From contig JAWOEJ010000113.1 of NCBI GenBank assembly GCA_046482845.1, positions 1-13,446 on the forward strand: a stretch of DNA of 13,446 nucleotides, read 5' to 3'. Every line of letters begins with the position of its first letter. Position 1 is the stretch's first letter. Position numbers and translations under genes: made by a program. Source of the stretch: DATFJZ01 sp046482845 (GTDB taxonomy: Bacteria > Desulfobacterota > Desulfobacteria > Desulfobacterales > Desulfobacteraceae). The notes below the pieces were generated by a model. That model did not search any database and had not been told where the DNA came from. It saw only the letters and a list, made by a program, of their open reading frames with translations. Shown piece by piece: positions 6,873 to 13,104 of this stretch.

Positions 6873-8024
6873 TTAAAACCCATAGGTTTTGCTGATGATT
6901 TCACCCATAACCTCACTGGCCCCGGCCCCGATGGAAATAAGACGGGAATCCCTGAAACGCCTTGAAATCAGCATCTCATTCATAAATCCCATTCCGCCGA
7001 ACATCTGAAGGCAGCCTGAGGTAACTTCATTGAGAAGCTCACCGCTGAGCAGTTTGCCCATGGAAATTTCCCGGGTAGCGTCTTGACCTGCCATTTTCAT
7101 GCGTACGATATGATATGTCAACTGCTGAATACTTTCTGTCCTGGCCAGCCACTTGGCCAGGCGATGCCGCAGCACCTGTTTTTTGATAAGTGGCTCTCCA
7201 AAAACCTTACGCCCCCTTAAATAGTCAATGGTGTCCTTTATGGTTTCCTGGGCCATGATATAGGAAAGCGGCAGCACAGCAAACCGCTCGTGCTGGAACT
7301 GCTGCATCTGATGAATAAAGCCCTCCCCTTCTTCCCCAATCAGGTTTTCAACTGGAATTTTAACATTGTCAAAATAAAGTTCTGCAGTATCAGAGCTTCT
7401 CATCCCAAGCTTATCCAGTTTTTTGGATACGGAAAATCCTTCAAGATCAGTCGGTACCACAAAAAGGCTGAAGCTGTGGTACCCGGGCGCATCCGAGGTT
7501 CTGGCAAGCAAAGTAAGAAAATCAGCCTGCAGACCATTGGTGATATAGGTTTTGGATCCGTTCAGGATATAGTGATCCCCTTTTTTTACAGCCGTGGATT
7601 TCAGGGCTGCCACATCAGATCCGGCATCGGGTTCGGTTACAGCAATGGCTGCCACCATATCCCCTTTTAATGCGGGCTTGAGATACTTCTGCTTGATATG
7701 TTCCGAACCGAACTGGGCCAGAGCCGGTGTGGCCATATTGGACTGAACAGAAATGGCCATGGGAATACCGCCGCAATGAATTCTTGCGCATTCTTCAAGC
7801 ACAATGGTTTCATACCAGTAATCCAGCCCTTCTCCCCCATATTCTTCTTCAAAACGAATGCCGATGAATCCCAGTTCACCCATTTTTTTAAAAATATCGT
7901 GCAACGGGGTAAATCCCTCTTCTTCCCACTGATCCACATTGGGATTAATCTCTTTGTTTACAAAATCCCGGACAGCCTTTCGAACCAGTTCATGTTCCCT
8001 GTTAAAATAGATATCATCTCCCAT
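6873..8024 (-). CDS. Acyl-CoA dehydrogenase, isovaleryl/citronellyl-CoA type
   Basis: This FAD enzyme introduces the alpha,beta double bond of an acyl-CoA and normally passes electrons to ETF. It is 383 residues, the usual length. Visible signatures: AVTEPDAGSDVAALKSTA at 128-145, NGSKTYITNG at 155-164, and LGMRSSDTAELYFDNV at 206-221. The Glu of the common YEGT motif is absent: the aligned segment reads GAGASEV (366-372), with Ala367 at the Glu position. Glu246 in FQHERFAV aligns with the alternative catalytic Glu of isovaleryl-CoA and long-chain dehydrogenases. That points to branched or bulky substrates, fitting AtuD (citronellyl-CoA) or LiuA-like roles, though assignment between these is not possible. 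The ATG at 8024 has an AAGGG Shine-Dalgarno sequence. A candidate promoter lies about 100 bases upstream. Confidence 0.93.
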   Translation of the reverse strand: MGDDIYFNREHELVRKAVRDFVNKEINPNVDQWEEEGFTPLHDIFKKMGELGFIGIRFEEEYGGEGLDYWYETIVLEECARIHCGGIPMAISVQSNMATPALAQFGSEHIKQKYLKPALKGDMVAAIAVTEPDAGSDVAALKSTAVKKGDHYILNGSKTYITNGLQADFLTLLARTSDAPGYHSFSLFVVPTDLEGFSVSKKLDKLGMRSSDTAELYFDNVKIPVENLIGEEGEGFIHQMQQFQHERFAVLPLSYIMAQETIKDTIDYLRGRKVFGEPLIKKQVLRHRLAKWLARTESIQQLTYHIVRMKMAGQDATREISMGKLLSGELLNEVTSGCLQMFGGMGFMNEMLISRRFRDSRLISIGAGASEVMGEIISKTYGF

Positions 8025-8033
8025 GACATACCC

Positions 8034-8125
8034 TTTATATGAAAGCCATCAGCCGTCAGCCCTCAGTACTCAGCTAACAGCTTTCATTCTTTGTTATGCC
8101 TGTCAAGGCATGGACGTTATATAAA
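8034..8125 (+). repeat. Heptad repeat element, copy C (MITE-like, about 92 bp)
   Basis: This is nearly identical to copy A. The core at 8039-8087 has ATGAAAGC / GCTTTCAT ends and 7-mers ATCAGCC, GTCAGCC, CTCAGTA, CTCAGCT, AACAGCT. The conserved tail contains TGCCTGTCAAGGCA. The outer ends TTTATAT (8034-8040) and ATATAAA (8119-8125) are inverted. It would lie in the 5' leader of a dehydrogenase transcript started at the 8127-8155 promoter. Confidence 0.85.
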
Positions 8126-8126
8126 T

Positions 8127-8155
8127 ATTTTAAAACGCTGTTACTCGATCATCAA
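8127..8155 (-). promoter_or_regulatory. Candidate promoter for the acyl-CoA dehydrogenase gene
   Basis: On the minus strand TTGATG (8155-8150) and TAAAAT (8132-8127, 5 of 6 consensus bases) are separated by 17 bases. The -35 box lies in CGATCATCAATTT (8146-8158), which is partly mirrored by AAATTGATCATCG (8207-8219). The transcript leader would contain repeat copy C. Confidence 0.5.
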
Positions 8156-8241
8156 TTTGTTTGAATAGCACCGCCCTTCCATAAAACCTGATAATCAAGT
8201 ATAAAAAAATTGATCATCGCGTGTTACAATGAGGTGTCTGA

Positions 8242-8718
8242 TTATGCCTTTTCTTCCAATACAGACAACGGCACCGGAATTATTTTGGCCCTCAGATACT
8301 CTCCCAGGGTTTTGGCCTGGGGATCACTGCGCATGGATGCAGCCACGCCATGGCCCAGAAGTCCTTTGATATAAAAATTCACAGCCCTTAAATTGGGCAG
8401 GTCATATCTTGTAATTTCAAAGGGCTCAAGGTCTGGAAGCAGGGTTTTAAGACAATCGCAGGTCAGATAGTGAGACAGAAAGGCATGGGCCTGATCTGTT
8501 CCGGCCCATACGCCAAGATTGGCATTTCCGCCTTTGTCTCCAGACCGCGCTGCAAACAGTCGTCCCAGAGGGATTTCCCTGGTTTCACCTTGGTCAGGGA
8601 AAGGCTTCATGGATGAACCGGAAACATCCCTGGATAGTTCTGGGGATCGTTCCGGGGTTCGTTCTGGCGCCTGCACAGAGGTGTCTTTTTGATCAAGGGC
8701 CTGGGGAACCTCAAACAC
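8242..8718 (-). CDS. AtuA C-terminal-type domain protein, in frame after UAG
   Basis: The conserved part starts near residue 47 with IPLGRLFAARSGDKGGNANLGVWAG, the hallmark of the small domain found at the end of AtuA proteins and also as separate proteins of about 100-120 residues. Its biochemical role is unknown. The first possible start, GTG at 8718, directly abuts the TAG of the preceding DUF1446 gene and is in the same frame. No good Shine-Dalgarno sequence precedes it. Translation may restart there, or at Met37 (also without a good Shine-Dalgarno), or arise by read-through. Residues 18-29 are three imperfect copies of a 4-residue unit, P-E-R/L-S/T. The chain of 158 residues ends in TAA. 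The domain call is firm; the start is not. Confidence 0.8.
   Translation of the reverse strand: MFEVPQALDQKDTSVQAPERTPERSPELSRDVSGSSMKPFPDQGETREIPLGRLFAARSGDKGGNANLGVWAGTDQAHAFLSHYLTCDCLKTLLPDLEPFEITRYDLPNLRAVNFYIKGLLGHGVAASMRSDPQAKTLGEYLRAKIIPVPLSVLEEKA
8632..8667 (-). repeat. Three 12-bp tandem units in the AtuA linker
   Basis: On the minus strand CCAGAACGAACC, CCGGAACGATCC and CCAGAACTATCC follow each other directly. They differ at a few bases and keep the frame, encoding PERT, PERS and PELS. This looks like a linker expanded by slippage. Confidence 0.8.
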
Positions 8719-10062
8719 CTACCCGTGGACATGGACTTTGTAATTGATTTTTTCAGACCGGATCAGGGCCGGCCAGTGGCGGATGGCCGGACTGCCTGGA
8801 GACGGGGGCCCGGTAAGGGTGAATCCGGGAATACTGGCCAGGGCCATCTCAACCAGCTTTGTGGAAAACAGCCTGCCGGCTTTTTTTTCGTCCGGATCCA
8901 TTATGGTAATGCGCAGACGGGCAAAGGCCAGATCATTGTGATCTGGATTTTCCCTGTCTGAACGGATGAGCTGTACACATGTCTCTCTAAATTGATCCTT
9001 TCCCCCGAGGCTGTCAAACAGGGTTTCTTCTATAAGTTCTGCTTTTTTTTCTATATCAAGGCCGGTCAGCAAAACCGTCATGGTATTTCTGTGTCCCCAG
9101 AGGGTATTGATGCAGACCTTGGTGGTATCCGGCGGGGGGGTCCCCCGGGTGCCGGAGACAAGAACCCGGTCCCGGCCCTTTTCTTCCAGATGCAGGGTAT
9201 CAAAATGAACGGTCACATCCGGGGTTTTATAGGCAGGGGACTGAATTTCGTAAAGGAGCTGGGCACTCACCGTTCCTGTGGAAACCCGGCCCCCGGTGCC
9301 TTCATGCTTGGTAATGATAAATGAGCCGTCTGAATTCACCTCTGCAATGGGAAACCCCATATTCTTAAAAGACCCGATTTCCTCCATAAATGAATAATTG
9401 CCCCCAGTGGCCTGGGTCCCGCACTCAATGATATGGCCGGCTGCATATGCCCCGGCCAGGCAGTCCCAGTCATGTCGATGCCATTTAAAATACCAGGCAC
9501 AGGGACCTGACACCAGGGCGGCATCTGCAATTCGACCGCCCACTACAATATCCGCCCCCTTATCCAGGGCGCAGGCAATGCCCCAGCCGCCAAGGTATGC
9601 ATTTGCCGTGATGGGCCTGCCCTGGGACTGGGCCAGAATTTCCCCTGAATCCAGATGAACAAAAGCCTCCCCCTGTGCCTGTAATTCTGGCAAACCCGGC
9701 AGCAGATCGTCTCCTTCAACAGCAGCCACCCTGGGATGAAGCCCCAGCTCTTCAGCAAGCTTTTCCAGGGCCCTGGCCAGCCCCAGGGGATTGAGTCCGC
9801 CGGCATTGGCCACCACCTTGATCCCTTTGTCCAGGCAGGGTCCCATAACCGCTTCCATCTGTTTTAAAAAAGGAACGGCATATCCCTTGTCCGGGGCCTT
9901 TGCCTTCATGCGGAACAGCAGAGCCATGGTCAGCTCAGCCAGATAATCTCCGGTAAGCACATCAATGGGACCGCCTTCCACCATTTCCCGGGCCGCAGCC
10001 AGCCGGTCTCCCAGAAAACCACTGCAATTGGCAATAATCAATGGTCCTTGTGAATCACTCAT
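8719..10062 (-). CDS. AtuA-family (DUF1446) acyl-CoA catabolism protein, N-terminal part
   Basis: This member of the acyclic terpene utilization AtuA family (DUF1446) is required in Pseudomonas atu clusters, but its reaction is not established. It has 447 residues from ATG 10062, chosen because AAGGAG sits 5 bases upstream. A longer frame to 10107 would begin inside repeat copy D. Typical segments: NCSGFLGDR at the N-terminus, VVANAGGLNPLGLA near 83-96, GGWGIACALDKGADIVVGGR near 158-177, and NYSFMEEI with TKHEGTGGRVSTGTVSAQLLYEI in the middle. In Pseudomonas-type AtuA one chain carries this region plus a C-terminal domain. Here a single TAG separates the two in the same frame. It sits between the crotonase and dehydrogenase genes, fitting a Liu/Atu-type carboxylation route. 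Confidence 0.88.
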   Translation of the reverse strand: MSDSQGPLIIANCSGFLGDRLAAAREMVEGGPIDVLTGDYLAELTMALLFRMKAKAPDKGYAVPFLKQMEAVMGPCLDKGIKVVANAGGLNPLGLARALEKLAEELGLHPRVAAVEGDDLLPGLPELQAQGEAFVHLDSGEILAQSQGRPITANAYLGGWGIACALDKGADIVVGGRIADAALVSGPCAWYFKWHRHDWDCLAGAYAAGHIIECGTQATGGNYSFMEEIGSFKNMGFPIAEVNSDGSFIITKHEGTGGRVSTGTVSAQLLYEIQSPAYKTPDVTVHFDTLHLEEKGRDRVLVSGTRGTPPPDTTKVCINTLWGHRNTMTVLLTGLDIEKKAELIEETLFDSLGGKDQFRETCVQLIRSDRENPDHNDLAFARLRITIMDPDEKKAGRLFSTKLVEMALASIPGFTLTGPPSPGSPAIRHWPALIRSEKINYKVHVHG

Positions 10063-10234
10063 ATCTCCTTCCTTAACTTTACTAACGGCCATGCCTTGAT
10101 CAGGCACAATAAAGCATGAAGCTGTTAGCTGTTAGCTTTAAGCTGTTAGGTTTTAGCTGAGTACTGATGGCTGACGGCTGAAGACTTTCATATAATGCAT
10201 AATCAGCTGCTCCATGCGGATCTCTGCAAAAGAC
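10063..10234. other. Intergenic gap between crotonase and AtuA genes
   Basis: This gap is occupied mainly by repeat copy D. It also contains the AtuA Shine-Dalgarno sequence (near 10064-10071). I see no convincing promoter, so transcription probably continues from the crotonase gene. Confidence 0.55.
10079..10194 (-). repeat. Heptad repeat element, copy D (expanded)
   Basis: This copy is in reverse orientation to A and C. On the minus strand it runs ATGAAAGTC, then 7-mers TTCAGCC, GTCAGCC, ATCAGTA, CTCAGCT, AAAACCT, AACAGCT, TAAAGCT, AACAGCT, AACAGCT, then TTCAT (core 10116-10191). The tail has TGCCTGATCAAGGCA, one base longer than in A and C. Four extra 7-mers relative to A show expansion in steps of 7. 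The outer inverted ends are degraded. Confidence 0.8.
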
Positions 10235-11008
10235 CTACTCTCCTGTAAATACGGGTGTCCGTTTTTCCATAAATGCGTTGATGCCTTCAAGAGCATCCTT
10301 TGTCACGGAAATATCTTCAAGACCTCTGGCCAGACGGGTAAGCGCCGGTACCAGGGGCATCCCTTCGCAGGCATTAAAGGCTTCCTTGCCCAGGCGCATC
10401 CCAATAGGGCTTTTGGCAGCCAGGGCATCCAGAATTTTCCGGGTTTCACCATCAAATATCTGTCCGGGATATACCCGGGTGACCATGCCCATTTCCAGGG
10501 CCTTTGCTGCTGTGATCTTTTCACCCAGAAGAATCATTTCCATGGCTTTTTTCCTCAGCACGTTTCTGAATATCAACGCCCCGATCATCATGGGAAACAG
10601 CCCCACATTGACTTCAGGGGTACCGAATCTGACGTCTTCCCGGGCCACAACAATATCACAGGCCAGCATAAAACCCGTGCCCCCGGCCTGGCAGTGACCA
10701 TTGATTTTTGCCAGGGTGGGTTTTGGAAACTGGGAAATCCTTGCCAGAAGCCCTGCATAGGCATTGAATATTTTTTGTTTTTCTTCTTTACCGGCCTGCA
10801 TGGCACTCCCCAGGTCAGCACCGGAACAAAAAATCCTGTCCCCTTCAGCCGTCAGGCAGACCATCCTTACCTGATCATCGGATTCTGCCTTGTCCATGTA
10901 TTCCAGGAAAAGATCAACCGCTTCTGCACTGATTGTATTCCCCCTTGCAGGACGGTTAATGGAAATCCATGCCACATGATTGATTTTTTTGTAATTCAGG
11001 TCACTCAT
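10235..11008 (-). CDS. Enoyl-CoA hydratase/isomerase (crotonase) family protein
   Basis: This 257-residue crotonase-fold protein is likely to act on an acyl-CoA intermediate, by context hydrating a glutaconyl-CoA-type product of the carboxylase. The oxyanion-hole regions FCSGADL (60-66) and GHCQAGGTGF (104-113) are present. Glu132 in TPEVNVG aligns with Glu164 of rat hydratase. The position of the other catalytic Glu (rat Glu144, usually GGGxE) is Gly112 here. A plain syn-hydratase mechanism is therefore uncertain; an altered hydratase, isomerase, decarboxylase or hydrolase role is possible. The ATG overlaps the TGA of the biotinyl gene upstream as ATGA, so translation is coupled. It ends in TAG before a gap holding repeat copy D. 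Confidence 0.9.
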   Translation of the reverse strand: MSDLNYKKINHVAWISINRPARGNTISAEAVDLFLEYMDKAESDDQVRMVCLTAEGDRIFCSGADLGSAMQAGKEEKQKIFNAYAGLLARISQFPKPTLAKINGHCQAGGTGFMLACDIVVAREDVRFGTPEVNVGLFPMMIGALIFRNVLRKKAMEMILLGEKITAAKALEMGMVTRVYPGQIFDGETRKILDALAAKSPIGMRLGKEAFNACEGMPLVPALTRLARGLEDISVTKDALEGINAFMEKRTPVFTGE

Positions 11009-11535
11009 GGTGTTTCCCCTTCTGTGATTTTTTCAATATCTGCCAGAATATCCCCCGGCATGACCTTGTCCCCTGCCGTCACACCAATACGGGTAATCCT
11101 TCCGCTGTAAGGCGCTTTAAGGGATGTTTCCATTTTCATGGCCGACACCACAACCACCGTATCCCCTTTCTTTACCCGGTCTCCTTTGCTGACAGGTACC
11201 TGGATAACAACGGCGGGCATGGGCGGGGTAACAATATCCAGAGCGTTACCAGGTCCGGGTTTTCCGGGCCTGAAGTTTCCTTCCTGTTCCCGGGCATCCC
11301 TGTCAAAAACAAAATAAAACCGGCCGTTCACGATAATGGTCTTGCCCTCAGGGGTCCTTTCCACCCAGGCATTGATCTGCCTTCCATTGATACGCATATG
11401 GATTTTACGCTCTGACATCCGGTGAAATTCCAAATCAACCGGTTTTTCGCAGACCATACCCCGGGCCTGTGACCTGGATGATGAATCAAGCTCCACGGTT
11501 TTTTTTTCTCCATTGATGTCCAAATGGTATTTCAT
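11005..11535 (-). CDS. BT domain plus biotinyl carrier subunit of acyl-CoA carboxylase
   Basis: This 176-residue protein corresponds to the C-terminal third of a normal carboxylase alpha subunit. Residues 1 to about 80 are beta-rich (HLDINGEKKTVEL, MRINGRQINAWVE, IIVNGRFYFVF), consistent with the BT domain that docks the alpha subunit to beta. Then comes a Gly/Pro linker near 87-97 and a biotinyl domain from about 100, with TPPMPAVV and SAMKMET (biotin on Lys134). The ATG at 11535 has a GAGGAG Shine-Dalgarno sequence. Downstream it overlaps the crotonase start by 4 bases. The gene lies 57 bases after the biotin carboxylase gene, and together they replace one fused alpha subunit. Confidence 0.92.
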   Translation of the reverse strand: MKYHLDINGEKKTVELDSSSRSQARGMVCEKPVDLEFHRMSERKIHMRINGRQINAWVERTPEGKTIIVNGRFYFVFDRDAREQEGNFRPGKPGPGNALDIVTPPMPAVVIQVPVSKGDRVKKGDTVVVVSAMKMETSLKAPYSGRITRIGVTAGDKVMPGDILADIEKITEGETP

Positions 11536-11592
11536 TATGTTCTCCTCAGATGGGGTTTTGGCTTGGTCATAACATCAACCACCCTGGGGTTG

Positions 11593-13086
11593 CTATAATT
11601 TCCAATGGCCCAGGGTATGAAATGGACTGTGATCCAATGCGTGTGCTTCACCGGAGCTGGGATCTGAAATGGCGCTTGCTGGGCATAAATCATCGGCTAT
11701 AAAGGCCAGGCAGGCCAGATCTCCATCGTTTTTCAAAGGGCTCCAGTCGGAAAAGTGCGCATCAATAAAATTGGTAAACACCTCGCCTTTTCTAAAGGAA
11801 TCACAATTGACAACATCGATCAAAAAATCCACAGGAATCCGCACTCCGGTCACCACATAGGAGCCCAGGGCCTTTATCATTTTTGCAATGGCCTGATCCC
11901 GGGTCTCGGCATGCACAATAAGCTTGGACAAAATGGGATCGTATTCCATGGGAACCACCGCCCCGGTATATACGCCTGAATCATTTCTGATGCCAGGTCC
12001 CGACGGGGCTTCGTACCAGGTTATTCTGCCGGGACTGGGAAGAAAACCGTTTTCAGGATCTTCAGCATACACCCGGCATTCAATGGCATGCCCCCGGCCG
12101 CTGATATCCGCCTGGGAAAGGGACAAAGGACAGCCTTTGGCAATAAGAATCTGATGCCGGACCAGATCCAGTCCTGTGACCCATTCTGTAACAGGGTGCT
12201 CAACCTGAAGCCGCGTATTCATTTCCAGAAAATAATACCGCCCCTGTTCATCCAGAAGAAACTCCACTGTACCGGCATTGGCGTATCCAGCCGCTTTTGC
12301 CGCATCACAGGCTGTTTTTCCCATGCGCGCCCGCAACTCTGGACTCAGGGCCAGGGAAGGGGTTTCTTCAATTATTTTCTGATGCCGGCGCTGTATGGAG
12401 CATTCCCGTTCCAGAAGGTGAATGGTATTCCCCTGGTGATCCGCCAGAATCTGAAACTCAATGTGTCTGGCCCGGGTGAAAAATTTCTCCAGGTAAACAC
12501 GGCCGTCCCCAAAGGCATTGACCGCTTCCCGGGACGCGGCATCCAGTGCATCTTTCATCTCATCAGGGGCGTTCACAATACGTATCCCTTTTCCGCCCCC
12601 TCCGGAACTGGCCTTTATCATTACGGGATATCCTGTTTCACCGGCTTTTTCCATCATGTCATTAACCGTGTATTCTTTTCCGGCAAATCCGGGAACAACG
12701 GGCACACCCGCAGACATCATGATCTGACGGGCGGTAAGCTTATCTCCCATTTCCCTGATTACCTGGGCTGGCGGTCCAATAAATACAATCCCTGCCCGGG
12801 TGCACTTTTCTGCAAACCCTGGATTTTCAGACAAAAAGCCATATCCGGGATGAATGGCCTGTGATCCGGTTTCCAGAGCCGCATCAATTATCCGGTCCAT
12901 GTTCAGATAGCTATCTGACGGATCTGACCCGCCGATACATACGGCGTCATCGGCTTCAAGGCGGTGAAGGGCGGTTGTATCGGCTTCTGAATAAACCGCT
13001 GCGGTTTGAATGCCCATGTCCCTGCAGGTCTGAATGATTCTGACGGCTATTTCACCCCGGTTTGCAATGAGTATTTTTTTAAACAT
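11593..13086 (-). CDS. Biotin carboxylase subunit of acyl-CoA carboxylase
   Basis: This subunit carboxylates biotin with ATP and bicarbonate. The 497-residue chain has the biotin carboxylase N-domain (ILIANRGEIAVRI at 5-17, HPGYGFLSEN at 79-88) and the ATP-grasp loop SSGGGGKGI at 160-168. ERECSIQRRHQK lies at 226-237. The metal and catalytic residues Glu288, Asn290, Arg292 and Glu296 lie in FLEMNTRLQVEHPVTE. The C-domain ends with SPFHTLGHWKL. In fused alpha subunits a similar SPW...GWR sequence leads straight into the BT domain, so this gene stops exactly at that junction and the next gene supplies BT and biotinyl domains. The ATG has a GAGGG sequence upstream and begins 18 bases after the beta-subunit stop. 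It could also serve the second carboxyltransferase at 5297-6859. Confidence 0.95.
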   Translation of the reverse strand: MFKKILIANRGEIAVRIIQTCRDMGIQTAAVYSEADTTALHRLEADDAVCIGGSDPSDSYLNMDRIIDAALETGSQAIHPGYGFLSENPGFAEKCTRAGIVFIGPPAQVIREMGDKLTARQIMMSAGVPVVPGFAGKEYTVNDMMEKAGETGYPVMIKASSGGGGKGIRIVNAPDEMKDALDAASREAVNAFGDGRVYLEKFFTRARHIEFQILADHQGNTIHLLERECSIQRRHQKIIEETPSLALSPELRARMGKTACDAAKAAGYANAGTVEFLLDEQGRYYFLEMNTRLQVEHPVTEWVTGLDLVRHQILIAKGCPLSLSQADISGRGHAIECRVYAEDPENGFLPSPGRITWYEAPSGPGIRNDSGVYTGAVVPMEYDPILSKLIVHAETRDQAIAKMIKALGSYVVTGVRIPVDFLIDVVNCDSFRKGEVFTNFIDAHFSDWSPLKNDGDLACLAFIADDLCPASAISDPSSGEAHALDHSPFHTLGHWKL

Positions 13087-13104
13087 AATCTTTCCCTCTC
13101 AGCC

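Larger units (their letters stand above)
8025..8241. other. Intergenic gap with repeat copy C, promoter and TTGATNATC sites
   Basis: This 217-base gap splits the cluster between the AtuA C-terminal gene and the dehydrogenase gene. Nearest the dehydrogenase is repeat copy C (8034-8125), then a candidate promoter (8127-8155). Farther upstream is an AT-rich stretch with three copies of the 9-mer GATNATCAA or its complement (8147-8155, 8190-8198, 8210-8218). No coding frame of merit was seen. Confidence 0.65.

Noticed and set aside
6860..6916. Longer start at 6916 for the second carboxyltransferase
   Set aside because: It would overlap the dehydrogenase gene by 44 bases; the ATG at 6859 has a GAGAGG site and starts in the family-typical place.
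8088..8125. TTGACA in the repeat tail as a -35 box (also in copy A)
   Set aside because: No -10-like hexamer occurs 16-18 bases downstream in either copy, so it is more likely just part of the TGCC...GGCA dyad.
8719..8721. UAG as pyrrolysine codon
   Set aside because: No Pyl genes or methylamine methyltransferase are in the window, the site is an interdomain linker, and UAG is a frequent ordinary stop here. Kept only as a remote possibility under the AtuA finding.
10063..10107. Upstream in-frame extension of the DUF1446 gene starting at 10107
   Set aside because: The extra start falls inside the tail of repeat copy D, while the internal ATG at 10062 has a strong AAGGAG ribosome site.
669..10194. 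CRISPR array interpretation of the repeats
   Set aside because: Units are 7 bases long, contiguous and without spacers, and there are no cas genes.
10214..11110. Long plus-strand open frame (298 codons) opposite the crotonase gene
   Set aside because: It is antisense to a clear crotonase, has no family resemblance, and its composition is that of a shadow frame.
11576..11592. Small hairpin CAACC / GGTTG between the biotin carboxylase and BT-BCCP genes
   Set aside because: Five-base arms and no T-run; too weak to call a terminator inside an apparent operon.
12088..12864. Plus-strand open frame (258 codons) opposite the biotin carboxylase gene
   Set aside because: It is antisense to a fully conserved biotin carboxylase; no recognisable motifs or ribosome site.
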